A DNA stretch of 64,000 bases, from the NCBI GenBank assembly GCA_021404685.1, contig QWHC01000015.1, forward strand, positions 1-64,000, given 5' to 3'. Below, one piece after another: positions 53,737-63,003 of the stretch (the stretch's first letter is position 1; the number at the start of each line of letters is the position of its first letter). The notes under the pieces are model-generated. The model saw only the letters and a list, made by a program, of their open reading frames with translations. It searched no databases and was not told where the DNA came from. The position numbers were made by a program, and so were the translations under genes. This DNA comes from Chloroflexi bacterium CFX4. Lineage in GTDB: Bacteria > Chloroflexota > Anaerolineae > Aggregatilineales > UBA2796.

Positions 53737-54810
53737 GTGCTTGCGGCGGCGCAAAAAGTGACGGCGGCGGCGCGGCGGCGCGGCGTGCGCGGCTGTGCCA
53801 TGCTTGCCAACGTAGCGCGCCATGCCGTCCCGAATGGCGCTGATCAAGTTGCCTTCGACAGCGCGGCGCGCTTGCCCAACCGCATTCTTAATGCCTTTGG
53901 CGTTGGTGCGTCCGTGGCTGACGATCACGACGCCGTTCACACCGAGCAGCGGCGCACCACCGATCTCGAAGGGATCAACCTGCTTGTAAATCTTCCGTAG
54001 CACCGGGCTGATCAGGAAACCACCAAGGACTCGCAGCGGATTGCGGAGCAGTTCACGGCGCATCACGCGGAAGAAGGCATCGCCAACGGCTTCCATCGTC
54101 TTGAGCATGATGTTGCCAACGAAACCATCGGTCACTACCACGTCCGCAGCACCTTGCAGCACTTCTTTCGGCTCAACGTTGCCGATGAAGTTCAGCCCTG
54201 AGTCTGTGAACAGCGCAGCGCTTTCGCGCACCAACTGATTGCCTTTGCCCTCCTCCTCACCGTTGGAGAGCAGCGCCACACGCGGGCGCGTTTGCCCTAG
54301 CACATGCTGCGCGTAAAGGCTGCCCATCACGCCAAACTGGAGCATCCATTCCGCTTGTGCGTCTGGGTTTGCCCCTAAATCTGCCATCACCACAAGCTGG
54401 TTGTTCTCCACGCGCATTAATGAAGTGAGCGCAGGACGGCGCACGCCTGAGACGCGCTGTAAGGTGTGCAGCGTTGCCAGGGTGAGCGCTGCGCCGGTGT
54501 TGCCAGCGGTCACAATGGCATCCGCCTGACCGTCGCGCACCAGCTTCATGCCAACCATCATAGACGAGTCGGGCTTTTGGCGGGCGATCTTCGCAGGGCT
54601 ATCATGCATTTCAATGTGCTGGCTGGCATGGACGATCTCAATCGGCAATGTGCTTGCATCGTGCTTCGCCAGTTCGCTCATCAGCCGCGCTTTATCGCCA
54701 ACAAGGATGAGGCTATCTTGTGCGCCGAGTTCGCGGGCTGCCAGCACCGCGCCTTCAACATCAGGCGCTGGGTGGTGATCGCTACCCATCGCGTCTACTA
54801 CGATTCGCAT
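53716..54810 (-). CDS. plsX: phosphate acyltransferase PlsX
   Basis: Converts acyl-ACP to acyl-phosphate, the first step of the PlsX/PlsY route to phosphatidic acid. The N-terminus MRIVVDAMGSDHHP and the segments TAGNTGAA, LADLGANPD and VVTDGFVGNI are diagnostic. The last 35 residues form a very basic tail (APPRRRRHFLRRRKH) not usual in the family, which may help bind the membrane. plsY is not in the window; plsC is at 57297. Confidence 0.94.
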   Translation of the reverse strand: MRIVVDAMGSDHHPAPDVEGAVLAARELGAQDSLILVGDKARLMSELAKHDASTLPIEIVHASQHIEMHDSPAKIARQKPDSSMMVGMKLVRDGQADAIVTAGNTGAALTLATLHTLQRVSGVRRPALTSLMRVENNQLVVMADLGANPDAQAEWMLQFGVMGSLYAQHVLGQTRPRVALLSNGEEEGKGNQLVRESAALFTDSGLNFIGNVEPKEVLQGAADVVVTDGFVGNIMLKTMEAVGDAFFRVMRRELLRNPLRVLGGFLISPVLRKIYKQVDPFEIGGAPLLGVNGVVIVSHGRTNAKGIKNAVGQARRAVEGNLISAIRDGMARYVGKHGTAAHAAPPRRRRHFLRRRKHLTPKHT

Positions 54811-55041
54811 AGTTATTGCAGCTCCAGCTTATGGATTTCCCGTGTGAGGGTAACAGCCCTATTTTAGCACACTCTGGCACAAGTGCATGTAACAGGCTGT
54901 TTTCAAAATTTCAGCGTGTGGTGCGGCGAACCACGAACACCTGCCACAGGCTAGGTGATACCGCGAAATTCAGCACGCCCAACGCGGCGCCGCATGGTAT
55001 GATTAGCGCGTCTGAATCGCTGTGTGTTGCGAGGAGAGTTT

Positions 55042-56187
55042 ATGACCGTCAGCCGCCCGTCAATGGCAGATTGGCAGCAGCGCCGCCTGAAATTAGCAGT
55101 GCGGTGTGCGATTGCCGCTGGCGTGGGCAGTTTAGGGTTCAGTCTGCTGAACACCAACCGCCTTGAGCTTATCCCGATTGCAGATACGCTTGCGCTGCCC
55201 TTCACCAACCTTACCCTTCATTCGCAGAGCATTAGCAGCACATTTATCTTCCTCACCTTGAGCATCAGCCTTGTGGTGGTGGCGATCAGCTTTCGGCGCT
55301 TGGCGCGCTACGATCCGACTGCCAGTGAGTTAGAACGGCGGGCGGCTGCCTTTGGCAGCGAATGGATTGGGCGCTTGGCGGTCTCGTTGATTGTCGGCTT
55401 GCTGCTCTTTGGCGCCGCGCTAGGTGTTATGCTGGTCTTGGCGCGCCTGTTTGAGGGCGCCGCGCTCACACGGCTTGGCGTGGTCATCTTAGCGACAGCC
55501 TATGGCGCTGGACTGGGCTTTGCGCTTGCCTTCTGGGCAGTCACGCTTAAAACGCGGCAAATTCTGACCCTCGCAGGCGTCTTTCTGATCGGCGGCTTGA
55601 TCTTCGCCATGTGGGTGAGCAGTGATCGGCTGTGGTGGCAGCGCTCACTCAGCGCACTCGGTCATGATAGCATCGCCGGCTTGATCTTCAACCTGAGCCT
55701 GATCTTCGCCGGCTTAGCAGCGCTTGCCGTTGCCATTGAAGAAATTGACATGCTGCGTCTGCTGCGCGATGCTGGCATACTCACTTGGCAGGGCTACCGT
55801 GTGCTGCAAGTGAGCCTCGTCGGAATTTGCGTCCTGATGATCGGCATTGGGCTGTTCCCAACCACGATCAGCCCACTGAGCGACTTTCTGCACAACGTCG
55901 CCTCTCACGGCATGATTGTGCTAATTGTGCTGCTGATGTTCACGGTGACGATCTTTGCGCCGATCTTTCCGCAGCATTTCAAGGCGATTTCGGCGGGCTT
56001 TGGCGTGGTATGTGGTCTGCTGCTGGTGCTATATGTGCTGCGTGTGCTGGGTTTTGTGGTGATGGAAATTTTGTTGATCGGCACCTGCGGTGTGTGGATG
56101 TTCTACTTCAAGGCGCAGACGGAAGCCTACGCACGGCGCTTAGAACTGAGCGGGGCAGCCCAAGAGCCGCCCACACTCACGCCCTGA
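55042..56187 (+). CDS. multi-pass membrane protein, unknown
   Basis: A 381-residue protein with about nine or ten membrane helices between residues 20 and 360 and short loops. It lacks recognisable transporter motifs. The helices are rich in Leu, Ile, Gly and Ala (AVSLIVGLLLFGAALGVMLV), and a charged cytoplasmic tail follows. I start at the ATG with GAGGAG 6 nt upstream. It converges with the aldo/keto reductase gene, 2 bp apart. Confidence 0.65.
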   Translation: MTVSRPSMADWQQRRLKLAVRCAIAAGVGSLGFSLLNTNRLELIPIADTLALPFTNLTLHSQSISSTFIFLTLSISLVVVAISFRRLARYDPTASELERRAAAFGSEWIGRLAVSLIVGLLLFGAALGVMLVLARLFEGAALTRLGVVILATAYGAGLGFALAFWAVTLKTRQILTLAGVFLIGGLIFAMWVSSDRLWWQRSLSALGHDSIAGLIFNLSLIFAGLAALAVAIEEIDMLRLLRDAGILTWQGYRVLQVSLVGICVLMIGIGLFPTTISPLSDFLHNVASHGMIVLIVLLMFTVTIFAPIFPQHFKAISAGFGVVCGLLLVLYVLRVLGFVVMEILLIGTCGVWMFYFKAQTEAYARRLELSGAAQEPPTLTP

Positions 56188-56189
56188 AC

Positions 56190-57215
56190 CTAGGGACGGT
56201 GGGCGCCTATCTGATTGTAGGTGCCACCATAGACCAGCCCGCGCACTTCGTTGCTTGCCAAAAAGTCGTGCGGGAAGCCTAGCTCAATATGGCTGACTGC
56301 CTCAAGGCGCTCCATGTGTGCCGCGCTAAGCGTGACCGAGAGCGCGCCGAGATTATCCGTTAGCTGGGCAACATTGCGTGCGCCGATCAGCGGTATGATC
56401 ACGCCGCGCTGCTGGCGCAGCCATGCAATTGCCACTTGGGAAGAAGTCGCGCCGATCTCTTCGGCAATCGCACCGACCTCGCGGGCAATGCTCAACGAAC
56501 GCTCCGAGATGTTCCAGTTGGCGGCGCGCCCTTCCACACCTTCACGCCCCGCGTTGTACTTGCCCGTCAGCACGCCAGCGCCGAGGATGCTCCACGGCGT
56601 GACGGCAATATCCAGCGCACGTGCCATCGGCAGCAGGTCGCGCTCGGCGGCGCGGTCAGTCAGGTTGTAGCGAATTTGCAAACCTGTGAAGCGCGTCCAG
56701 CCGCGCAGATCAGCGAGTGTGTTCGCCATGGAGACGACCCACGCCGGCGTATCCGAAATGCCGATGTACAGCACCTTACCCTGCCGCACCATATCATCAA
56801 AGGCGCGCATCACTTCCTCAACAGGCGTCAGAAAGTCCCATGCGTGCAGCCAGTAGAGATCAATGTAATCAGTGTTCAGGCGGCGCAGGCTCGCCTCCAG
56901 CGCTTGCACCATGTTTTTGCGATGATTGCCGCTGAAGTTCGGATCGCCATTCCGCATATTGAGCGTGTATTTGGTTGCCAGCACGAAATGCTTGCGCTCA
57001 GCGGCGATGAACTCGCCCACGAAGCGTTCGCTGGTGCCACCGGTGTAGTTGTTGGCAGTATCAATGAAGTTGCCACCCGCCTCAGCGTAGGCATCAAAGA
57101 CCTTGCGCGACTCTTCTTTAGAGGCGCCCCAGCCCCATTCTTCACCGAAGGTCATCGTCCCAAGCGCCATCTCGGAGACGCGCAGCCCGCTTCTCCCCAA
57201 AAGTTTGTACTGCAT
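56190..57215 (-). CDS. aldo/keto reductase
   Basis: NADPH-dependent oxidoreductase of 341 residues with the (beta/alpha)8 fold. The catalytic tetrad is visible: Asp and Tyr in FIDTANNYTGG, Lys in VLATKYT and His in DLYWLHAWD. The opening MQYKLLGRSGLRVSEMALG is typical of the YajO/tas-like branch that reduces aldehydes or sugars. The natural substrate is unknown. It is 81 bp after plsC on the same strand. Confidence 0.92.
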   Translation of the reverse strand: MQYKLLGRSGLRVSEMALGTMTFGEEWGWGASKEESRKVFDAYAEAGGNFIDTANNYTGGTSERFVGEFIAAERKHFVLATKYTLNMRNGDPNFSGNHRKNMVQALEASLRRLNTDYIDLYWLHAWDFLTPVEEVMRAFDDMVRQGKVLYIGISDTPAWVVSMANTLADLRGWTRFTGLQIRYNLTDRAAERDLLPMARALDIAVTPWSILGAGVLTGKYNAGREGVEGRAANWNISERSLSIAREVGAIAEEIGATSSQVAIAWLRQQRGVIIPLIGARNVAQLTDNLGALSVTLSAAHMERLEAVSHIELGFPHDFLASNEVRGLVYGGTYNQIGAHRP

Positions 57216-57296
57216 CCTGAAAAGCCTTTCTCAAGGTTGCCAGACGATCCATAGAGCGCGGGTGAGGGCTGTCTCTTACCTATGGATGCCGTGTAG

Positions 57297-58034
57297 CTAT
57301 TCGACCACCTCGATGTATTCCATCGTTGCCTTGCTCAAGTCGCTATACATACCGCGCAGGGCAGGATCAGCGATGTGCGCGGCAAGGTAGTACATCACCT
57401 CATCGGCGGCGGCACGGTATTCCTGCCGCGAGACCTTGCGTTTAAGGCGGATTGGCTTACTGTAGTTCAGCGTGACAGGCGTGCGGCGCAGACGCTTCAG
57501 ATTGCTCTTAAAGTGCTGCGTGCCGCTGACGCCAACTGTCACTATCATGGCGTTGGTTTTGGCTGCCAGCAGCACAAAGCCTTCTTTGGGTTCATTTAGC
57601 GCCTTATAGCGATGCCCTTCGGGTGCCACCAAGAGCATATCGTTGGTATGTTCCAGCACATAAAGCGCACGGCGCAGCGCGTGCATGTCCATCTCGCCGC
57701 GCTTCACAGGAATGGCTTGCCAAAAATGCACCATCCACGCCGTAAGCGGACTGTGCAGCAGTTCCTCTTTGCCGATAGGCGTTAGATCGCGGAAGGTGAT
57801 CATGCCGCCCACTAAAGGCGGATCAACTTGCGAAAGGTGGTTAAAGAGCAAGATGGTAGCGCCCTGACGCGGCACATTCTGCACGCCGTGATGCGTCACT
57901 TTAACAGTAGTGCGCCAGATCAGCAGCGCGCCAAGCAGCCGCATAAAGCGGCGCGCTAAGCGTGTGCGCGGCGAGTTTTCGCCCGTCAGTTGGATCGGCG
58001 CTGTCTTTTTCGGCGCTGTCGTCTGTTCGCTCAT
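57297..58034 (-). CDS. plsC: 1-acyl-sn-glycerol-3-phosphate acyltransferase
   Basis: Adds the second acyl chain in phosphatidic acid synthesis. A 245-residue protein with one short hydrophobic segment (about 32-42), motif I NHLSQVDPPL (His and Asp catalytic) and motif III VAPEGHRYKA. The final Arg/Ser of the usual FPEGTRS is changed. It lies 12 bp after lysS on the same strand. Confidence 0.88.
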   Translation of the reverse strand: MSEQTTAPKKTAPIQLTGENSPRTRLARRFMRLLGALLIWRTTVKVTHHGVQNVPRQGATILLFNHLSQVDPPLVGGMITFRDLTPIGKEELLHSPLTAWMVHFWQAIPVKRGEMDMHALRRALYVLEHTNDMLLVAPEGHRYKALNEPKEGFVLLAAKTNAMIVTVGVSGTQHFKSNLKRLRRTPVTLNYSKPIRLKRKVSRQEYRAAADEVMYYLAAHIADPALRGMYSDLSKATMEYIEVVE

Positions 58035-58046
58035 AGCGCAGCGTGC

Positions 58047-59573
58047 CTATTCTTTGTCGCGTTCCCGAAGGTGGGGGTAAAGTAGTACCTCGCGGATGGT
58101 GTGCCGATCTGTCATCAGCATCACCAAACGATCCACGCCCACCCCTACGCCACCATTCGGCGGCATTCCATAACGCATAGCACGCAGATAATCCTCATCC
58201 AGCGGCGCTTCGTCATCATCGCCTTCGCGGAATAGCTTTGCCATCTCAAGGAAGCGCTGTTCCTGATCAAGCGGATCGTTCAGCTCAGTGAAGGCGTTGC
58301 CGAACTCCATGCCGGCGATGTAGAACTCAAAACGCTGCACATGGAAGCGATCCGACGGTACGCTTTTGGCAAAGGGCGAAATATCACGCGGATAATCGAG
58401 GATAAAAGTCGGCTGGATCAGATTCGGCTCAACGAAATCGCCCATCAACTGCTCAATGTATTTACCCCAAGGCAGGTTAGGGCGCGTGGGCATGTCTTTA
58501 GCGCGCATGGCGTCATGGAGCGCGGCGGCTGTTGGATAATCCATATAATCTATGCCGCACGCTTCACGAATGGCCTCGCGCAGCGTGATGCGCCGCCACG
58601 GTGGCGCAAGGTCAATCAGGTTGCCGTCGTAGGTGATCTGGGTGCTGCCATGCACCTGCTGCGCGACGTATGCGATCAGCCGTTCGGTTAAAGCCATGCC
58701 GCCGTTGTAGTCAATATACGCCTTGTAGAACTCCAGCATGGTGAATTCAGGATTGTGCTTGAAGCTGACACCTTCATTGCGAAAATCGCGCCCGATCTCG
58801 TAAACGCCATCATACATGCCGACCAACAGGCGCTTCAGGTAAAGCTCAAAGCTGATGCGTAGGTATAAATCCTGCTTAAGCTGATTGTGGTGCGTTATGA
58901 ATGGACGCGCCGCCGCACCGCCATAGATCGCTTGCAAGATCGGCGTTTCAACCTCAAGGAAACCTTCCTCATCCAAGAAGCGGCGCAGCGCGCTGATGGT
59001 GCGCGCACGAATGCGGAACACTTGGCGTACATCGGCGTTCACGGCAAGGTCGGCATAGCGCTGGCGGTAACGTTCCTCAACATCGGTGAAGCCGCCATAG
59101 CTGACGGTTTGCCCTTCGATGGTTTGCTCTTTCACCACCGGCAGCGGGCTAAGCGCCTTTGCTAGGACGTGCAGCGCACGGACATCCACACTGATTTCGC
59201 CAGTGCGGGTGCGCGTCATGACGCCATCTGCCTGCACAAAGTCAAACAGGTCGAGATCGCGTTTGAACAGGTCGTAGGTTGGTTCACCCACATTATCTTG
59301 GCGGATGAACAACTGCACTCTGCCTGTGCCATCTTCCACATGGGCAAACGAGACCTTGCCGCTGCTGCGGATGGCGCGCAGCCTGCCGCAGACCGAGACG
59401 GGAATCACTTCGGCAGCCTCGCCGCGCTTTTCCTGCGCCTCGAAAGCAGCAACCGCTTGGGCAATCGTATGCGTGCGCTGCACGCTGCCGGGAAAGGGAT
59501 CAATGCCGCGTTCGCGCAGGCGTGTTAATTTTTCAAGGCGTTCTGCCTCTAGCTTGTTGGGTTGCCACGTCAT
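58047..59573 (-). CDS. lysS: lysyl-tRNA synthetase, class II
   Basis: Charges tRNA-Lys. A 508-residue class II synthetase with an N-terminal OB-fold anticodon domain (about 55-150). The catalytic domain has motif 2 (FRNEGVSFKHNPEFTMLEF) and motif 3 (GVGVGVDRLVMLM). A TATAAT (plus 59618-59623) lies about 45 bp before the ATG, without a good -35. It heads lysS-plsC. Confidence 0.96.
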   Translation of the reverse strand: MTWQPNKLEAERLEKLTRLRERGIDPFPGSVQRTHTIAQAVAAFEAQEKRGEAAEVIPVSVCGRLRAIRSSGKVSFAHVEDGTGRVQLFIRQDNVGEPTYDLFKRDLDLFDFVQADGVMTRTRTGEISVDVRALHVLAKALSPLPVVKEQTIEGQTVSYGGFTDVEERYRQRYADLAVNADVRQVFRIRARTISALRRFLDEEGFLEVETPILQAIYGGAAARPFITHHNQLKQDLYLRISFELYLKRLLVGMYDGVYEIGRDFRNEGVSFKHNPEFTMLEFYKAYIDYNGGMALTERLIAYVAQQVHGSTQITYDGNLIDLAPPWRRITLREAIREACGIDYMDYPTAAALHDAMRAKDMPTRPNLPWGKYIEQLMGDFVEPNLIQPTFILDYPRDISPFAKSVPSDRFHVQRFEFYIAGMEFGNAFTELNDPLDQEQRFLEMAKLFREGDDDEAPLDEDYLRAMRYGMPPNGGVGVGVDRLVMLMTDRHTIREVLLYPHLRERDKE

Positions 59574-59617
59574 GACGGATTCAAGAGTCCTTCGTTTTAG
59601 GTTGCACAGTGCGTTTA

Positions 59618-59623
59618 TTATAG
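59618..59623 (-). promoter_or_regulatory. -10 element of lysS
   Basis: Perfect TATAAT on the minus strand about 45 bp before the lysS ATG. The -35 region (GCACGG-like) is a poor match. Confidence 0.4.
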
Positions 59624-59793
59624 CGCATCGCGGCGCGAACCGTGCTGTTTATTTTGGGCATCTTCTGACCGTTTTCAAAGGCTTTTAACAGCCTTATGGT
59701 ATAGTTGCAAGGAAGCTCGCACTTTAGATTGGCACTACCATAAACTTTGGCATTTTAAATGCAGTCCTGATAGACTGATGGAGTGTGTCACTC

Positions 59794-61836
59794 ATGGCAC
59801 CGACCTATATTCTGCCGCAGACAACAACGGTACCTTCTCAACGAATGCTCTTTCGGATAGTCCGTTGGGCATGTATTCTCTGGATGATCGTCCTCGCCAG
59901 CGTTGCGCTGCGTGCTTTGCCTGCCTACTATGATGGCGTTGCGGCGCGCTTTTGTGTGCCAATTGAAGTTGCTTTAGAGGCTGCTCAGATCACCCTGAGC
60001 GCCTGCAATACCTATATGGCGCTTTTGGGATATGGTATAGTTGCCTTCACCTTTGTGACCTCTGCCTTCATCTTTTGGAAACGCCCTACACAGTGGGATG
60101 GCTTGATCGGTGCCTGCACACCGTTGGCATATATCTGTACGGTAATTCGGTTTACGTATGACCTTGGCAGCGCACAGCCTGAATTTGTGGACGGCTTGTG
60201 GCTGCTGCAAATTGTCAATATAAGCCTAACCCTGTTAGGTTTATTCACCTTGCCCACGGGACGTTTTATTCCCGCTTGGAGCAAGTGGATAATCATTGCT
60301 TATGCCGTCATGTTCATCCTTGCCACCTATGATCAGCGCCTTACCGCGCTGGATGCCGTCAACCTCTCAATGCCTATCAATCGAATACTCGGCGCCCTCT
60401 GGGGTGTTGGGTTAATCGCTCAGATCTATCGCTTCAGGCGTTTCTCAACGCCTCAGCAGCGCCAACAAACCAAGCTAATGGTCTTTGGTGCTGTCTTTGC
60501 TTTTTTAGCCAATGGCTTTGTATTTGTTGTACTTACCGATGTACTACAAACCAGTCTAGGCAATACACCTAACAACGGGCTTGCCGTCATTGCCTACTTT
60601 TTGGTGGTCACCAACCGCCTTTTGCTGATTGCGATCATCCCTATTTCATTTGCGGTGGCTATTTTACGCTACCGCCTGTGGGATATTGATCTGTTCATCA
60701 ACCGCACTTTGGTCGTGGCAGCGCTTACAGTCATTCTGGGGCTGTTCTTCATAGGTTTGCTTGTGGTGGTGCAGCAAGGCGCACTGCTCCTGACGGGTGG
60801 CGATCAATCCAATCTTGCTATCGCAATTGCAGCGCTTGGTGTGGCGCTCTTATTCAACCCAATTCGGACGCGCCTGCAAACCTACATTGATCGCCGCTTT
60901 TATCCGCAGCACTTGGCACGCATTGAGGCAATTGCAAGTATTGCGCCGCCCAAATTCGACACACGCACACGCCAAGAGATGCTAAACCAAGAAGCCATGC
61001 GTTTGCAGCAAGCCACCACCAAGACCTTCGGTGGCTACCGTTTGTTGGAGGCAATTGGTGCTGGCGGCATGGCAGAGGTTTACCGTGCCGAGCATATCGC
61101 TACCACAAAGATTGTGGCGCTCAAAACGCTTTTGAAGAACAGACTAGATGGCGATAGCAATCTGGCACGCTTTAACCGTGAAATACAGGTCATCAAACAA
61201 CTGCAACATCCCAACATCGTGCAGCTTTATGACTATGGCAAGCTGGGCGATACTTACTACATGGCGATGGAATATATTCCCGGCGTAGACCTCGCCCGTT
61301 ACCTGAGCCAGGCAAAGCGCCTAACGCTGGCACAAGCACTGCCCATTTTGCGCGAGATCGCTGCCGCGCTGGATTTTGCACACGCCCAGCACTTTGTGCA
61401 TCGGGATGTGAAGCCTTCTAATGTGCTGCTTGATCCAAATCCAATTCAGGAAGGCGCACAGTTTCGCGCTGTGCTGGCTGATTTTGGCATTGCTAAGGTG
61501 CTGACGGAACAGAGCCTGACGCAAGGCGGCAGCGTGATCGGCACCTTGGACTACATCGCACCTGAGCAGATTCTGGGCAGGCAGAGCATTGATCATCGGG
61601 CAGATATTTATGCGCTTGGCGCGTTAACCTATCAGATGTTAACGGGCGAATTGCCCTTCAAGGCACAAAGCGTCGGCGCGCTGCTGATGGCACATTTGCA
61701 GAGCCCCGCACCTGATCCGCGCCACCTTGCCTCAGATTTGCCTGATCAGGCGGCACGTGCCATTTTGCGTGCCCTTGAGAAAGAACAGGATTCACGTCCC
61801 AAAAGCGCGGGCACCTTTGTGCAGATGTTGGGGTAA
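59794..61836 (+). CDS. membrane Ser/Thr protein kinase with N-terminal multi-helix sensor
   Basis: A 680-residue Hanks-type kinase with its domain order inverted compared with PknB. About eight to ten membrane helices (residues 25-355) are followed by a short linker containing FNPIRTRLQTYIDRRFYP. The kinase domain (about 413-680) follows, with glycine loop IGAGGMAEVY, Lys444 in VALK, HRDVKPSN (D538), DFG (D563) and APEQ. The N-terminal module and its RRFY exit are of the kind usually found in front of GAF/histidine kinases. I start at ATG 59794, about 10 nt after GGAG, though a GTG at 59785 is possible. Confidence 0.9.
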   Translation: MAPTYILPQTTTVPSQRMLFRIVRWACILWMIVLASVALRALPAYYDGVAARFCVPIEVALEAAQITLSACNTYMALLGYGIVAFTFVTSAFIFWKRPTQWDGLIGACTPLAYICTVIRFTYDLGSAQPEFVDGLWLLQIVNISLTLLGLFTLPTGRFIPAWSKWIIIAYAVMFILATYDQRLTALDAVNLSMPINRILGALWGVGLIAQIYRFRRFSTPQQRQQTKLMVFGAVFAFLANGFVFVVLTDVLQTSLGNTPNNGLAVIAYFLVVTNRLLLIAIIPISFAVAILRYRLWDIDLFINRTLVVAALTVILGLFFIGLLVVVQQGALLLTGGDQSNLAIAIAALGVALLFNPIRTRLQTYIDRRFYPQHLARIEAIASIAPPKFDTRTRQEMLNQEAMRLQQATTKTFGGYRLLEAIGAGGMAEVYRAEHIATTKIVALKTLLKNRLDGDSNLARFNREIQVIKQLQHPNIVQLYDYGKLGDTYYMAMEYIPGVDLARYLSQAKRLTLAQALPILREIAAALDFAHAQHFVHRDVKPSNVLLDPNPIQEGAQFRAVLADFGIAKVLTEQSLTQGGSVIGTLDYIAPEQILGRQSIDHRADIYALGALTYQMLTGELPFKAQSVGALLMAHLQSPAPDPRHLASDLPDQAARAILRALEKEQDSRPKSAGTFVQMLG

Positions 61837-61869
61837 ACTTGTAGCATAAAGATAGAAGGATATTTACCC

Positions 61870-62958
61870 ATGCTTAAACTACGCTTTGTTACTATTCTGA
61901 TTTGTGCGCTGTTGGTTGGTACGACCGCCTCAGCCAATGTGGCACAGCCTGAGCCGCCCGCCGCCCTTGCTGAACTTTCGGCAGGCTGGAATCAGATTCT
62001 GCCCGCTGGCGAGACCATCTGCTCACGTGGCACACCTTACGCTTTTTACGTCAACAGTGGCAAAGACCCACGTAAACTCCACATTCATTTTCTGGGTGGT
62101 GGCGCCTGCTGGAATGGCTTGAACTGCCGCGAGTCAGCAAGCCTGTTCACAGACGAGGTAATTTCCTATGATCGCATCTTGAACGATAAATCCTTAGTGC
62201 AAGGCGTTTTCGATCTGGAGCGCCCTGAAAATCCGTTAGGTGAGTATGCCACCGTCTTGGTCTCTTACTGCACGGGCGATGTGCATGTGGGCAGCCGCAC
62301 AGTGGAATACACACCAGAACTCACCATTCAGCACAAGGGCTATGTGAACGCACGCGCCGCACTCGATTGGGTCTACCAGAATTTCCCTGTTGCCGATAAG
62401 GTCTTAGTTAGTGGGTGCAGTGCTGGCAGCTATGGCGCGATCATGCACGCCAATAACATCTTCAGCCACTATCCACAGGCGATGCACCGCTTATTAGGCG
62501 ATTCCGGCGTCGGCGTCATAACGCCACAATGGGATGGCTTGGAAAAGTGGGGCTTCTACGACAATCTGGCAAAAGAATTGCCCGAACTGGCAGACGTAAA
62601 GCGCGATGAATTTATCATCAATCAACTGTATGTCGCCAACAGTCAGCGCTACCCGGAGGCGCTTTTCACACAGTTCACGCCCGCCGCAGACCGCGTGCAG
62701 GCGATGTTCTATGGCTTGCAAGGCGGCACAGATTGGCAAGCCGGTATGTACGCACGCCTAGAGGCGCTTGAAGCACTGCCCAATTTCCGTGCGTTCATCA
62801 GCGGCGGCAGCGAACACTGCGTGCTGCCCTATGATCGCTTCTACACCTATCAGGCGAACGGCGTGCCACTGCGCGACTGGGTGGACGATCTGATGAATGG
62901 CGAGGACGTGCCAACCTTGAAGTGTCAGAACTGTGAAGTGCCTGAACTAACCTACTAG
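61870..62958 (+). CDS. secreted pectinacetylesterase-family (NOTUM-like) hydrolase
   Basis: A 362-residue exported alpha/beta hydrolase. A signal peptide (FVTILICALLVGTTASA) is followed by the oxyanion segment FLGGGACWNGLNC and nucleophile elbow VSGCSAGSYGA. Other motifs are a possible acid in LLGDSGVGV and a late His in GGSEHCVLP. The family removes acyl groups from polysaccharides or proteins; the natural substrate here is unknown. It lies 33 bp after the kinase gene, and a bidirectional hairpin follows. Confidence 0.87.
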   Translation: MLKLRFVTILICALLVGTTASANVAQPEPPAALAELSAGWNQILPAGETICSRGTPYAFYVNSGKDPRKLHIHFLGGGACWNGLNCRESASLFTDEVISYDRILNDKSLVQGVFDLERPENPLGEYATVLVSYCTGDVHVGSRTVEYTPELTIQHKGYVNARAALDWVYQNFPVADKVLVSGCSAGSYGAIMHANNIFSHYPQAMHRLLGDSGVGVITPQWDGLEKWGFYDNLAKELPELADVKRDEFIINQLYVANSQRYPEALFTQFTPAADRVQAMFYGLQGGTDWQAGMYARLEALEALPNFRAFISGGSEHCVLPYDRFYTYQANGVPLRDWVDDLMNGEDVPTLKCQNCEVPELTY

Positions 62959-62967
62959 GCAACTAAA

Positions 62968-63000
62968 ACAGCGGAGGCTCTAGCGTAGAGCGTCCGCTGT
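62968..63000. terminator. bidirectional terminator
   Basis: ACAGCGGA...TCCGCTGT with an inner GCTCTA/TAGAGC stem and one internal mismatch, between convergent genes. On the minus strand TTTT follows; on the plus strand the T run is absent. Confidence 0.7.
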
Positions 63001-63003
63001 GCA

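Noticed and set aside
56436-57254. 272-codon frame antisense to the aldo/keto reductase gene
   Set aside because: The reductase has its complete catalytic tetrad; the antisense translation has no recognisable features.
59574-59793. T-box or riboswitch upstream of lysS
   Set aside because: The leader from the -10 element to the ATG is only about 40 nt, too short, and no T-box sequence is seen.
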